64,000 nt of DNA from an uncultured Bacilli bacterium (GTDB lineage: Bacteria > Bacillota_I > Bacilli_A > RF39 > UBA660), in the NCBI GenBank assembly GCA_947626095.1, contig CANQQV010000003.1:62001-126000 (forward strand), in the 5' to 3' direction. This document shows positions 41,223-50,244 of the stretch, piece after piece (position 1 is the first letter of the stretch; the number at the start of each line of letters is the position of its first letter). Position numbers and translations under genes: made by a program. The notes under the pieces were generated by a model that saw only the letters and a list, made by a program, of their open reading frames with translations, was not told where the DNA came from and ran no database searches.

Positions 41223-42827
41223 TTATGATAAACCAATTATTTCTCCATCCACTAAATGAATCTTTTCATAATTTGGTTCCTTTGGTAAACCAGGCATAGT
41301 AATAATACTACCTAAATAAATTGTAATAAAACCAGCCCCATTATATACTTTAATATTTTTAACTGTTACTTCATAATCTTTTGGATAACCTAATACATCT
41401 TTATTATCAGATATTGAATACTGAGTCTTAGCAATACAAATTGGTTTCTTATCTAACTTATTATCTTCTAGCATCTTAATCATTTTTAAGGCGCTTTCAC
41501 TATAATTTATTTTACCAGCATTATAAATATCTTTAACAATACGTGATACTTTATCTTGTAATGGTAAATCCAAGCTATATAGTTCTTTGTATTTACTTTT
41601 TTTATTTACCATTTCTAAGACTTCATTAGCTAATGGAATTGCTCCTATTCCACCATCTTTATAAGCTGTTGAAACTGCAAATCTAACCTTTAACTTAGTT
41701 ACATAATCTTTAACATATGCAATATCTTCATCTGTATCATTATCGTATTTATTTAAGCAAACAATAATATTATCTGTTATATTCTTCATAATATTTATAT
41801 GTGCTTCTAAATTAGCAATTCCTTTTTTAATATCATCATTACCATTGTATTTTAAAGCTTTAATTGTTGTAACTAATACTGTTACATCAGGACATAAATT
41901 ATTCAAACGACATTTAATATCATAAAATTTTAAGGCACCTAAATCACTACCAAAACCAGCTTCAGTAATACAATAATCACTTAAAGCTAAAGCCGTTCTA
42001 GTAGCAATAATACTTGAACAGCCATGAGCAATATTGGCAAAAGGCCCACCATGGACTATTACTGGATTATGTTCCAAAGTCTGTACTAAATTTGGTTTAA
42101 TAGCATCTTTAAGTAAAACTAACAATGAACCAGTTATATTGAAATCTTTAACAAATAAAGGTTTATTATCTTTCGTAAATCCCACTAAAATACTATCTAA
42201 TTTATCTTTTAAATCATCCATATCTTTCGCTAAACATAAAATAGCCATTATTTCACTTGCTGCTGTTATATCAAACTTTTCTTGACGATGATAATTCTTA
42301 CTATTAATAGTTATATCTTTTAATGCACGATCATTAACATCTAAACAACGATTAAAAACTATATTATTTTCATCTATATTAAATTTATTACCTTGAAAAA
42401 TATGATTATCTACGGCTGCACAAATCAAATTATTCGCCGCCGTTATGGCATGAAAATCACCAGTAAAATTAAGATTAATATCTTCCATTGGAATAACTTG
42501 TGAATATCCTCCACCAGTTGCTCCACCTTTAATACCAAACACTGGCCCCAAAGAAGGTTCCCTTAAAGAAGCAACCGCCTTATGCCCTTCATGACATAAT
42601 GCATCTAACAATCCGATTGATACTGTTGTCTTACCTTCACCAAAAGGCGTTGGTGAAGTTGCTGTTACCAATATTAATTTGCCTTTTTTATTACTTTTAA
42701 CTTTTTCATAGTCAATCTTCGCCTTATAATTACCATATAATTCCAAATTATCTTTTAAATTTAACTTATCAGCAATTTTTGTAATTGGTTCTAATTGCAC
42801 ACTATGAGCTATTTCAATATCTGTCAT
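41223..42827 (-). CDS. fhs: Formate--tetrahydrofolate ligase
   Basis: Makes 10-formyl-THF from formate, ATP and THF for purine synthesis and Met-tRNA formylation. The P-loop is SPTPFGEGKTT (58-68). Other hallmarks: REPSLGPVFGIKGGATGGGYSQVIPM (seen as SLGPVFGIKGGA and TGGGYSQV) and GDFHAITAANNL. The length of 534 is slightly shorter than the usual 550-560. ATG at 42827 follows GGGTGATAAAA; an in-frame GTG three codons earlier is part of that site. Usual catalytic regions all appear present. Confidence 0.96.
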   Translation of the reverse strand: MTDIEIAHSVQLEPITKIADKLNLKDNLELYGNYKAKIDYEKVKSNKKGKLILVTATSPTPFGEGKTTVSIGLLDALCHEGHKAVASLREPSLGPVFGIKGGATGGGYSQVIPMEDINLNFTGDFHAITAANNLICAAVDNHIFQGNKFNIDENNIVFNRCLDVNDRALKDITINSKNYHRQEKFDITAASEIMAILCLAKDMDDLKDKLDSILVGFTKDNKPLFVKDFNITGSLLVLLKDAIKPNLVQTLEHNPVIVHGGPFANIAHGCSSIIATRTALALSDYCITEAGFGSDLGALKFYDIKCRLNNLCPDVTVLVTTIKALKYNGNDDIKKGIANLEAHINIMKNITDNIIVCLNKYDNDTDEDIAYVKDYVTKLKVRFAVSTAYKDGGIGAIPLANEVLEMVNKKSKYKELYSLDLPLQDKVSRIVKDIYNAGKINYSESALKMIKMLEDNKLDKKPICIAKTQYSISDNKDVLGYPKDYEVTVKNIKVYNGAGFITIYLGSIITMPGLPKEPNYEKIHLVDGEIIGLS

Positions 42828-42856
42828 TTTTATCACCCAGAATTAGTATATAATAT

Positions 42857-43099
42857 TTAAAACATTTTATCTACACTTTTAGGTACTTTTCCTTTTAAGA
42901 TTGTTTCAACAATCTTATCTTCTTTCTCTTTAGATACACTCTTCCCTGTTAAATTAGATAAAGTTGTAATAACTTCTCTTAAAGATTCCTCATCTTTTAA
43001 ATTACCATTTTGTAATTTTGTTGCTAAAGAAAGAATCGTTTCTTTATCAACTTTTGTCTTTTTTTCTACTTTAGCAAAAAATTTATCATCAAAATTCAT
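42857..43099 (-). CDS. spoVIF: Stage VI sporulation protein F (SpoVIF)
   Basis: An 80-residue protein matching the SpoVIF (YjcC) family: FFAKVEKKTKVDKETILSLA, then LQNGNLKDEESLREVI and KSVSKEKEDKIVETILKGKVP, with the same spacing as Bacillus SpoVIF. In Bacillus it is a late mother-cell protein needed for GerE-dependent coat assembly. Upstream is a well-matched sigma-K-type promoter (43114-43140). ATG at 43099 follows TAGGTGA. It sits beside fhs and a DUF1540 gene, which is divergent. Confidence 0.82.
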   Translation of the reverse strand: MNFDDKFFAKVEKKTKVDKETILSLATKLQNGNLKDEESLREVITTLSNLTGKSVSKEKEDKIVETILKGKVPKSVDKMF

Positions 43100-43113
43100 A
43101 AAATCACCTACTA

Positions 43114-43140
43114 TATTCTATGAAAGAATTTATTTAATGT
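43114..43140 (-). promoter_or_regulatory. Sigma-K-type promoter of spoVIF
   Basis: On the minus strand AC (43139-43140), 16 bp, then CATAGAATA (43114-43122), an exact fit to the sigma-K pattern AC-N16/17-CATANNNTA. The -10 ends 14 bases before the ATG. Bacillus spoVIF is also sigma-K-dependent. Confidence 0.62.
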
Positions 43141-43181
43141 ATAATAAGTTCTATTTTTATCATAATATTAATGGTGATATT

Positions 43182-43343
43182 ATGAATAATTTTAATCAAA
43201 AAATTGAATGTTCCGTAACTGATTGTGTTCATTGTGTAAATGGTATGAGCTGTGCTTTAACAACAATTCAAATAAGTAAAGATATTCGCAACGAAAATAC
43301 AATGTATAACACCATTTGTCAAAGCTATGAAGAAGAAAAATAA
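43182..43343 (+). CDS. DUF1540 small cysteine protein
   Basis: A 53-residue protein with the DUF1540 pattern: IECSVTDCVHCVNGMSCALTTIQIS, seen as CSVTDCVHC and SCALTTIQ, with four cysteines followed by a fifth in TICQSYEE. The family is common in spore-forming Bacillota and is predicted to bind a metal, but the role is unknown. ATG at 43182 has GGTGAT; an upstream in-frame ATG at 43137 has no such site. It is divergent from spoVIF, and the 82-bp gap contains the sigma-K-type promoter of that gene. Confidence 0.83.
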   Translation: MNNFNQKIECSVTDCVHCVNGMSCALTTIQISKDIRNENTMYNTICQSYEEEK

Positions 43344-43348
43344 ACTGT

Positions 43349-43372
43349 TTTATAACATTATTTAAAACAGTT
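43349..43372. repeat. Inverted repeat between DUF1540 and the deacetylase gene
   Basis: AACTGTTTTA and TAAAACAGTT, a 10-bp perfect inverted repeat with a loop of about ten bases, just after the DUF1540 stop codon. No T run follows on the plus strand, so it is not a clear terminator; it could be an operator or a leader element for the deacetylase gene. Confidence 0.5.
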
Positions 43373-43402
43373 GTGATATATTATTCCTAGAGGTTGAGTT
43401 AT

Positions 43403-44782
43403 ATGGACTTATTAAAAGGATTAGTGAAAAAATATCAAAAATGGACAATTACTACAATTCTAATCTTATTACTTACTATAATCATTGGTATAATTATATT
43501 TCAATACAACAATAATCAAGAATTTAAATTAGAAATGGAAGTTATTAAAGAAACTAAAGACAATTATAATATTGAAATTAATTATCCTGTCCTCAATAAC
43601 AAAGGTTTCAACAAAAAAATAACTAACCTTATTACAACGGAAAAAAATAACTTTAAACAAAAAATAAAAGATATACCCAATACTAGCAATGAACTACGTA
43701 TCGATTACGACTATACTCTAAAAGATAATATATATTCTATTCATCTTTTAATATATTCCTATACTGGTCAAAATAATGAATATTATCATAATGATAAAAT
43801 ATTTTATATAAACAAAGCTACCAACCAAGAATTATCGCTTTCCGATTTAGTTAATAGTGATATTTATACAAATATTAAAGAGGATTGTAAAAACTACTTA
43901 ACTAATAAAAAAATCCCTTTATACGAAGATAACGTTATCGAACAAGCTTTAGACAATCTTGCAGATTTTGCTTTATTAGCCTTTAGCGAAGAAGAAATGT
44001 TTGTCATTATTCCCCCTTATAAAGTTAGTGACAACGAAATGGATATTAATATTAATATAAAATATAACAAAATCAAAGATGACTTAAATACCAAATATTT
44101 TACCTTTGCTAAAGATGAAGATTATCAAGTAAGTGGCCCAACTACTAATAACCAAGAGCGTAACTTAGATAACTTCAAAAATAAAAAGTTATTAGCTATA
44201 ACCTTTGATGATGGTCCAAATTATAAAGTAACTAAATATTTAATTGATGAATTGGAAAAAAGAAATGCTCGTGTTACCTTCTTTATGGTTGGTAATCGCA
44301 TAAATTCCCAAAAAGAATTAGTTAAAGAAATTTATGAAAAAGGTCATACAATTGGTTCTCATAGTTACGATCATAAATCATTAACTAAATTAAAAGAAAA
44401 TCAATTAAAACAAGAAATAGATACAACCAATGAAATAATTCAAAGTATTACAGGTGAAACAGTTAAATACTTAAGGCCACCGTATGGTAATTATAATAAA
44501 GACATACTAAACGAAATCGACATGACTTTTATTTTATGGAATGTCGATACTGAAGATTGGAAAAGTAAAGATAAAGATAAAGTATGTAATCACATCATTA
44601 CGCATGCTAATGATGGTAATATAATTTTACTCCATGATTTGTATCAAACTTCTGTCGATGGTGCCTTATGTGCAATCGACAAATTAAAAAATGAAGGTTA
44701 TGAATTCGTAACCATTGAAGAAATGGCTAAAATAAAAGGAATAGAACTTAAAAATCATACAGCCTATAGATATATAAAATAA
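43403..44782 (+). CDS. PdaC-like membrane-anchored polysaccharide deacetylase
   Basis: NodB-fold deacetylase likely to act on peptidoglycan or another surface polysaccharide. An N-terminal membrane helix (about 17-35) is followed by a DUF3298/PdaC-type domain (about 45-230), then the NodB domain (about 260-450). Metal and catalytic motifs are complete: TFDDGP (267-272), HSYDH (320-324), RPPYG (358-362), ILWNVDTEDW and LLHD (409-412). ATG at 43403 has AGAGGT upstream, with a longer than usual spacing; an in-frame TTG at 43394 overlaps that site. Ends in a strong terminator. Confidence 0.92.
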   Translation: MDLLKGLVKKYQKWTITTILILLLTIIIGIIIFQYNNNQEFKLEMEVIKETKDNYNIEINYPVLNNKGFNKKITNLITTEKNNFKQKIKDIPNTSNELRIDYDYTLKDNIYSIHLLIYSYTGQNNEYYHNDKIFYINKATNQELSLSDLVNSDIYTNIKEDCKNYLTNKKIPLYEDNVIEQALDNLADFALLAFSEEEMFVIIPPYKVSDNEMDININIKYNKIKDDLNTKYFTFAKDEDYQVSGPTTNNQERNLDNFKNKKLLAITFDDGPNYKVTKYLIDELEKRNARVTFFMVGNRINSQKELVKEIYEKGHTIGSHSYDHKSLTKLKENQLKQEIDTTNEIIQSITGETVKYLRPPYGNYNKDILNEIDMTFILWNVDTEDWKSKDKDKVCNHIITHANDGNIILLHDLYQTSVDGALCAIDKLKNEGYEFVTIEEMAKIKGIELKNHTAYRYIK

Positions 44783-44806
44783 AAATCGCTTAAAGCGATT
44801 TTTTTA
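44782..44806. terminator. Terminator between deacetylase and the C39-like gene
   Basis: AATCGCTT / AAGCGATT stem with T7 on the plus strand; the minus-strand side has an A/T-rich tail as well. Confidence 0.87.
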
Positions 44807-44809
44807 TTA

Positions 44810-46015
44810 TTAACTTTTAATATATTGAATTCGATATCCAGAATAATCTTTCTTTCCACAATCTTTTCCAGAAGTCATAAAACGTGATGATGCTGTATCC
44901 ATTCTTTCAACCTTACCATCATAACTATCAATAATAAGTAAATCTTGTTCAGTTAAACTGGAAGCATTAGTCACGCTTGACTTAAAGCCAACAACTGTTA
45001 CAAAATGTCTTGAAGTACCCTGTTTATTACCATTAACTTGTAAAACAACAGGTCGGCCATTAGCAACTTCATTAAATACTTTTTCCAAAACATCTTCTTT
45101 ACTATCATTAACATACGTAGCAAAACTACAACCACCTGAATTATAGTTAGCTCCATCATCTGGAGAAGCTGCTGTGCTACCACGATACATCCCACAAGCA
45201 TGAACATAAGCAAAACCTAGACATTTATCACTATACTTCGTCTTATTACTAGCTTGAAAAACCCCTTTACTACCAATAGCATTTGCATAATCTAATACTC
45301 TAATTGGTGTATTAACAACAGTAAAATTTTCACCTAAAATATTAAGTTCTGTAGTTCCTCCACTATTTAATACAGGATCGTATGATGTATTTCCGGAACT
45401 TCCACTACCTCCATTACCATTCGGTCCATTAGCTGGACCAGTATCTCGTGGAAGCTCAATCGTCATACATATACCATTTTCATATCGTCCATTTTTTGCT
45501 TTACATTCAATAATTAAAGCATTTTCATTAGCTTTAATTGAAGAGTCTGAAATACGTTTAACAAAACTTATCATATCATCTTCACGAGCAATCCCCGCTA
45601 TTTTACTAACTGCATTCTCGGCTCTTTGAACTGTAGCAGTAGTTGGATTATTTTCCATATTTTCTAATGCTGTTATTGCTTCAGCTATTGAATCATAATA
45701 TTTAATATTGTTTTCCGTTGCATTTTCCATACATACCTTTAAATCTTCAAAAGATTCCCCAGTTAAAGAAAAAACATAACTGGCAATAGTTGGCATCAAA
45801 AAGATTACTAAACCAGCAATTAATTTTTTAACCGAAACTCCAAGTGCAGCCTTAAAATCTTCTTCTTTACCACTTATAACTATTTTTGCTAAATTAACAA
45901 TTACAGTAATTACAATAATAATTGGAACAACAATGAAAATTATTTTTAAAACATTACGAAAAAAATATAAAGCTCTTAAAAATGATCCCGACTGACACAA
46001 ATTACTTAGTTTCAT
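44810..46015 (-). CDS. Two-TM (pilin-like) module fused to a C39-like cysteine peptidase domain
   Basis: A 401-residue protein. The N-terminal 80 residues have two transmembrane helices (about 20-46 and 63-85) separated by a short charged loop, like VirB2/TrbC-type modules and closely like the 48457 protein. A helical region (100-170), a Gly/Asn/Ser linker (192-214) and a C-terminal C39-like domain follow, with the probable triad KCLGFAYVHACG (Cys265), RHFVTVVGF (His337) and IIDSYDG (Asp363). ATG at 46015 follows AGAGGTG. It sits between PriA and a deacetylase. I infer an exported enzyme or a sensor; the linkage of the two modules is unusual. Confidence 0.75.
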   Translation of the reverse strand: MKLSNLCQSGSFLRALYFFRNVLKIIFIVVPIIIVITVIVNLAKIVISGKEEDFKAALGVSVKKLIAGLVIFLMPTIASYVFSLTGESFEDLKVCMENATENNIKYYDSIAEAITALENMENNPTTATVQRAENAVSKIAGIAREDDMISFVKRISDSSIKANENALIIECKAKNGRYENGICMTIELPRDTGPANGPNGNGGSGSSGNTSYDPVLNSGGTTELNILGENFTVVNTPIRVLDYANAIGSKGVFQASNKTKYSDKCLGFAYVHACGMYRGSTAASPDDGANYNSGGCSFATYVNDSKEDVLEKVFNEVANGRPVVLQVNGNKQGTSRHFVTVVGFKSSVTNASSLTEQDLLIIDSYDGKVERMDTASSRFMTSGKDCGKKDYSGYRIQYIKS

Positions 46016-46030
46016 TCCCACACCTCTTTT

Positions 46031-48211
46031 TTATACCTGTAATGGATTATTATCAATTTCAATATTAACTTTCAAATTGCTTACATATATCCTATCTAAC
46101 TCTTTCAAAGTTTTAAATAAATTATCATCTTGTTTATATTTTATAATAATTTGAAAACGATATATATTATTAATTTTAAACACTGATGCCGTAGTAGGCC
46201 CCAATATTATACTAGTCTTATTTAATTTACTACTTAAATAATTTTTAATTTTATTTATCTCTTTTAAAGCTAATTCATAGTCTTTAGAGGAAGTCTTTAC
46301 ACTTGTTAAATAGTAATAAGGTGGATAATCAAGTTTATGACGATTTTCCATTTCATAATTATAAAATCTTTCATAATCATGACGTGCAACACACTTTAAA
46401 GTAAAATTATCTGGATTCATTGTTTGAATAATTACTTCTCCCGGTATATCACTTCGACCTGCTCTTCCTGCTACTTGTGATAACAAAGCATATGTTCTTT
46501 CTCCACTTCTAAAATCAGGAATATTTAATGTCGCATCAGCATTAACAATACCTACTAAAGTTACTAATGGAAAATTAAGTCCTTTTGAAATCATCTGTGT
46601 ACCAAGTAAGATATCATACTCATGATTTTTAAAACGATTAATTATATCTTCATGTGCTCCTTTATTTCTTGTGGTATCAGCATCCATTCTAATTGTTCTA
46701 GCACTAGGTATTAATCTATTTATCTCTTGTTCTAATTTCTCAGTTCCAACGCCATAATCCACTAAAGACTTATCATGACATTCTGGACATCTTTCTCCTT
46801 TAAAAATCGTATATCCACAATAATGACATCTTAAGTTATTGCTTGTCTTATGATAAGTTAAAGTAATATCACAATGTGGACATTTATAAGTATAACCACA
46901 AGTCTTACAAGTAATAACTGTTGAATACCCGCGACGATTAAGTAACAAAATTATTTGCTCTTTTTTTATTAATCGATCAACAATTTTATCTTTTAAAACT
47001 GAGGATAATATTACATTACGTTTCTTCATTTCCTCAATCATATTAACAATTAAGATTCTTGGTAATATTGCCTTACCAATTCTTTTTGGCATTGAAAGAT
47101 ACTTATATACTCCTTTTTTAGCCCTGGCCATTGATTCTAATGAAGGCGTTGCACTACCTAAAACTAATGGAATATGATGATAATGACTTCTAAATTTTGC
47201 CATATCTATTGCATGATAACGCGGACTAGTTTCTTGTTTATATGTCTCACTATGTTCTTCATCAATAATTATAATCCCAATATTTTTTAAAGGTGTAAAA
47301 ATTGCACTACGTGTTCCAATAACAATATGAACTTCACCTCTTAGTATTTTTAAATATTCATCATATTTTTCCCCATCAGATAAAGCACTATGAAATATCG
47401 CCACATCATTTCCAAAACGATTATAAAAATTATTAATGATTTGCGTCGTTAAAGATATTTCAGGTACTAACATAATCGCTGTCTGTCCACTTTTTACAAC
47501 CTTCTCAATTAGCTGCATATAAACTTCTGTCTTTCCACTACCTGTAACTCCATGCAAAAGATAAGTATCTTCCTTATTAAGGACAACACTTTCCAAAGCC
47601 TTCTGTTGATCCAAAGACAATTCTTTTTTTTCTTCAACTACTTTTTTATTATTTAAACGATATATTTGTTCTTTCGTTTCTTTAACTAATTTTTCTTCCT
47701 TTAAAGCCTTTACAATATTAGATGAAAAAGTATTCTTTAATATTCTTTTTTCTTTTAATAGTAATTCCAAAGCTTCATTTTGTTTTTTACGACTAGGATG
47801 ACTCACAATATATTCGTTAATTTCTAACTCATTTTTACTTAGTTCTAAATAAACTAAATATTTCGAATAATTATTTTTTTGTTTTTTGACCTTTAAAGAA
47901 CTAGGCAACATTGTTTGATAAGCCATAATTTTAGTACATAAAGTTTCTTCTTGTAAATAAGTCCCCAGTTTTAATAATTCATCATTTAAAACTAAATACT
48001 TATCTACTACATCCTTAATTTCTTTTAATTCATAATCTTCTTGATATTCATCTTTGATATTAGTTACAAAACCATTAATTATTTTATTCCCAAAAGGAAC
48101 TAATACTTTCATTCCTATTTGTAAATCGTCTTTTAAAGATTCAGGGATTAAATATGTAAATGTTTTATCAATTGACTTAGCACTATACTCAATTAAAACT
48201 TCAGCGTACAT
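46031..48211 (-). CDS. priA: Primosomal protein N' (PriA helicase)
   Basis: DNA helicase that restarts stalled forks by loading the primosome. A 726-residue protein with an N-terminal DNA-binding domain (about 1-105), helicase core with GVTGSGKTEVYM (Walker A), IIIDEEHSETYK (DEEH box), and the zinc-binding insert of eight cysteines (CKTCGYTYKCPHCD, then CHYCGYTIFKGERCPECH). Motif V/VI SQVAGRAGR is present. ATG at 48211 follows AAGGTGATTAA. Normal for Firmicutes. Confidence 0.97.
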   Translation of the reverse strand: MYAEVLIEYSAKSIDKTFTYLIPESLKDDLQIGMKVLVPFGNKIINGFVTNIKDEYQEDYELKEIKDVVDKYLVLNDELLKLGTYLQEETLCTKIMAYQTMLPSSLKVKKQKNNYSKYLVYLELSKNELEINEYIVSHPSRKKQNEALELLLKEKRILKNTFSSNIVKALKEEKLVKETKEQIYRLNNKKVVEEKKELSLDQQKALESVVLNKEDTYLLHGVTGSGKTEVYMQLIEKVVKSGQTAIMLVPEISLTTQIINNFYNRFGNDVAIFHSALSDGEKYDEYLKILRGEVHIVIGTRSAIFTPLKNIGIIIIDEEHSETYKQETSPRYHAIDMAKFRSHYHHIPLVLGSATPSLESMARAKKGVYKYLSMPKRIGKAILPRILIVNMIEEMKKRNVILSSVLKDKIVDRLIKKEQIILLLNRRGYSTVITCKTCGYTYKCPHCDITLTYHKTSNNLRCHYCGYTIFKGERCPECHDKSLVDYGVGTEKLEQEINRLIPSARTIRMDADTTRNKGAHEDIINRFKNHEYDILLGTQMISKGLNFPLVTLVGIVNADATLNIPDFRSGERTYALLSQVAGRAGRSDIPGEVIIQTMNPDNFTLKCVARHDYERFYNYEMENRHKLDYPPYYYLTSVKTSSKDYELALKEINKIKNYLSSKLNKTSIILGPTTASVFKINNIYRFQIIIKYKQDDNLFKTLKELDRIYVSNLKVNIEIDNNPLQV

Positions 48212-48249
48212 TTAATCACCTTCATATAACGATTATACCATATATCCAA

Positions 48250-48275
48250 GAAAAAAAAGAGTTAAAACTCTTTTC
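48250..48275 (-). terminator. Terminator of the ncRNA candidate
   Basis: Minus-strand stem AAAAGAGTT / AACTCTTTT continuing into a T8 run. It is 40 bases upstream of the priA start, so it cannot belong to priA itself. Confidence 0.8.
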
Positions 48276-48393
48276 TTCTTAAAGTGTGGCACTCAAACTG
48301 GTGCAGTATCACTTTCCCTTTTTCTTCTTTTTATTAGATATTAATCATCTAACCTTAGAGATAGCATACCTATTCTCTAAGATTATTATAATA
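48250..48393 (-). ncRNA. Orphan structured small RNA candidate between priA and the NlpC-like gene
   Basis: About 140 nt of minus-strand RNA bounded by an upstream terminator (48412-48453) and its own terminator (48250-48275). It can form four hairpins: CTTAGAG-a-ATAG/CTAT-CTCTAAG (48354-48381), TTAGAT/ATCTAA, a two-step stem AAAGTG/CACTTT with inner GCAC/GTGC (48288-48315), and the terminator. Two TATAAT -10 candidates (48385-48390 and 48400-48405) lie at its 5' end; the second leaves the first hairpin intact. No open frame fits. I cannot match it to SRP, 6S, tmRNA, RNase P or a known riboswitch. Confidence 0.5.
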
Positions 48394-48411
48394 CTTTACA
48401 TTATATTTTTG

Positions 48412-48453
48412 TAAATAAAAAATAAACATTTACATACATATATGTAAATGTTT
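48412..48453 (-). terminator. Terminator of the NlpC-like gene
   Basis: Perfect 13-bp inverted repeat (48424-48436 with 48441-48453, 4-nt loop) with ATTTTTTATTT after it on the minus strand. Confidence 0.88.
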
Positions 48454-48456
48454 ACA

Positions 48457-49347
48457 TTAAGAAATCCTTATTATTTTACCTGGACGATCATCCTTCATAA
48501 ACCATGTCATATTCTGCGGTCCACCTTTAGAATTACGCCATAAAGATTCATCACCACAATCATAAGAATAAACATTACCATCTTTAACTGCTGCCACAAT
48601 TGAAACATGACCATAACCTACTTTGCCATTTTTAGCGACATTAGTTCTCACAACAATATCCCCAGGTTTTACTTTGTTGGTAACATCTTCTCCAGCTGCT
48701 ACCGATATTTCAGTCCAACCATATTTTTTATGCCAATCAGTTTTCATAAAATCTCTTGTTCGATGCTGTCCTCCAGCAAAATCTTTATATCCCATTTCAT
48801 ACAAAACCCAACTAACATATGAACTACAATCTATTAAATTCCCTTTAATCGGAATTTGTTCAGTATTTTCTGCATTATAATGAAAGTCTCCATTAACTAC
48901 TTGATGCCATATTTTTTCAGCAACTGGTAAAACCTTAGTATTAGCCGAAGTATTATCATTATCTAAAACAGTATAATCTAATTCTGGAACTTTATATGTA
49001 ATACGATTTAAATCATTATTAGATTCATATAATAAATTTACTTCAGTATCACTTTCATCCCAACAAGCACTTAAATAGTATTCATCTGGTTTTAAGGCTG
49101 TAAATAAATAATTAAGAGCTACTGGCAGTAAAAAAACAACTAAAAGCCCAATTAAACTATTACGAAAGCGATATAACAACTTTTTTCTCGTTTCGTCATT
49201 AGGATTAATAATATATTTATATAAAGCCAAAGATAAAATAATAACAACTAATATTGGAATAATAATATGACATAATTGCATAAATATTTTAAATAATTTC
49301 ATTGTTATTAAAACTATTTTACTCGTACACACATTATCTTTAAACAT
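48457..49347 (-). CDS. Two-TM (pilin-like) module fused to an NlpC/P60-like domain
   Basis: A 296-residue protein. The N-terminal two-helix module (about 17-44 and 62-84) aligns with that of the 44810 protein, including the central charged loop, a FLLPVALNYLFTAL-like second helix and the following ACWDESD (cf. VCMENATE). The C-terminal part (about 135-296) is NlpC/P60-like: IDCSSYVSWVL (Cys174), GYGHVSIVAAV (His247) and a polar third residue near 263. A cell-wall hydrolase role is likely, on the outside or in the extracytoplasmic space. ATG at 49347 follows AGAAGTGAT. Confidence 0.77.
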   Translation of the reverse strand: MFKDNVCTSKIVLITMKLFKIFMQLCHIIIPILVVIILSLALYKYIINPNDETRKKLLYRFRNSLIGLLVVFLLPVALNYLFTALKPDEYYLSACWDESDTEVNLLYESNNDLNRITYKVPELDYTVLDNDNTSANTKVLPVAEKIWHQVVNGDFHYNAENTEQIPIKGNLIDCSSYVSWVLYEMGYKDFAGGQHRTRDFMKTDWHKKYGWTEISVAAGEDVTNKVKPGDIVVRTNVAKNGKVGYGHVSIVAAVKDGNVYSYDCGDESLWRNSKGGPQNMTWFMKDDRPGKIIRIS

Positions 49348-49364
49348 CTATATCACTTCTTATA

Positions 49365-50222
49365 TTAATATCGACTTTTTATACATTTAGTAAATGTAAT
49401 ATTATTTTCCTTAATATTAACATTATTATTTATACCGCTACCTAATTCTATATCTGGTTTTATTAAAGGACCATGATAATCAGTTCCCCCAGTTTCTAAC
49501 AAATTAAACTCTTTAGCTAATTCTTTATAGAACGCTCTTTGTTCATCACTATCATTAGAATGTATCGTTTCAATTCCTTTTAAACCAATTGAAATCAAAT
49601 AAGCTACTTCATCATGTAATTCCTCATTACTTAATTTTAAAGACCAAGGATGTGCTAAAACAGCTACCCCACCAGCCAGATTAATCAAAGTTATTACTTC
49701 TTCTTTAGTTAAAGTTTTCTTCGTATCTCTAATACATTCATAAACATAATTTAAATACTTGGTAAAAGCCTCATCCATATCTTTTACATATCCATCTTTA
49801 ATAAGTAATTTCCCTAACTCAGGACGACCTATATTCCCCTTAGATGAAAACAAATTATCTATATCTTTCTTATCAAAAACAATCTTAAAATCTTTTTCAA
49901 GGATTTCTAAATATCTTCGCATTGAATCATGCGAAATTCTTCTTAATTCTAATAAAGTATTATTCAAGTTTTGATTATCCAAATCAATATTATACCCTAA
50001 AATATGCATCTGCCCTTTACTAACTTTTGCATTCATTTCCACCCCACTATAAATAGTAATACCAGGATGTGGCAAAGCAACTAATATTTTAGATCCTTCA
50101 ATAAAATCATGGTCAGTAAGAGCAATATACTTTAATTTTTTCTTTAAAGCCATATCTAATAATTCTTGAGGAGTATTACTACCATCTGAATAAATACTAT
50201 GCATATGTAAATCGATATCCAT
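49365..50222 (-). CDS. PHP-domain phosphoesterase
   Basis: A 285-residue metal-dependent phosphoesterase of the PHP family (RNase AM/YciV and 3',5'-nucleoside bisphosphate phosphatase group). Motifs in order: DLHMHSIYSDG (His6, His8), ALTDHDFIEG, SGVEMNAK, AHPWSLKL and GGTDYHGP, giving the metal-binding set. ATG at 50222 follows GAGGAGG. The preceding gene encodes a degenerate cytidine-deaminase-like protein, and the two run in the same direction with a 22-bp gap, so they may be co-transcribed. Confidence 0.9.
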   Translation of the reverse strand: MDIDLHMHSIYSDGSNTPQELLDMALKKKLKYIALTDHDFIEGSKILVALPHPGITIYSGVEMNAKVSKGQMHILGYNIDLDNQNLNNTLLELRRISHDSMRRYLEILEKDFKIVFDKKDIDNLFSSKGNIGRPELGKLLIKDGYVKDMDEAFTKYLNYVYECIRDTKKTLTKEEVITLINLAGGVAVLAHPWSLKLSNEELHDEVAYLISIGLKGIETIHSNDSDEQRAFYKELAKEFNLLETGGTDYHGPLIKPDIELGSGINNNVNIKENNITFTKCIKSRY

Positions 50223-50244
50223 ATAACCTCCTCTTTTCTATATA

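Noticed and set aside
43349..43372. AACTGTTTTA/TAAAACAGTT as the terminator of the DUF1540 gene.
   Set aside because: No T run follows on the plus strand. I list it only as an inverted repeat.
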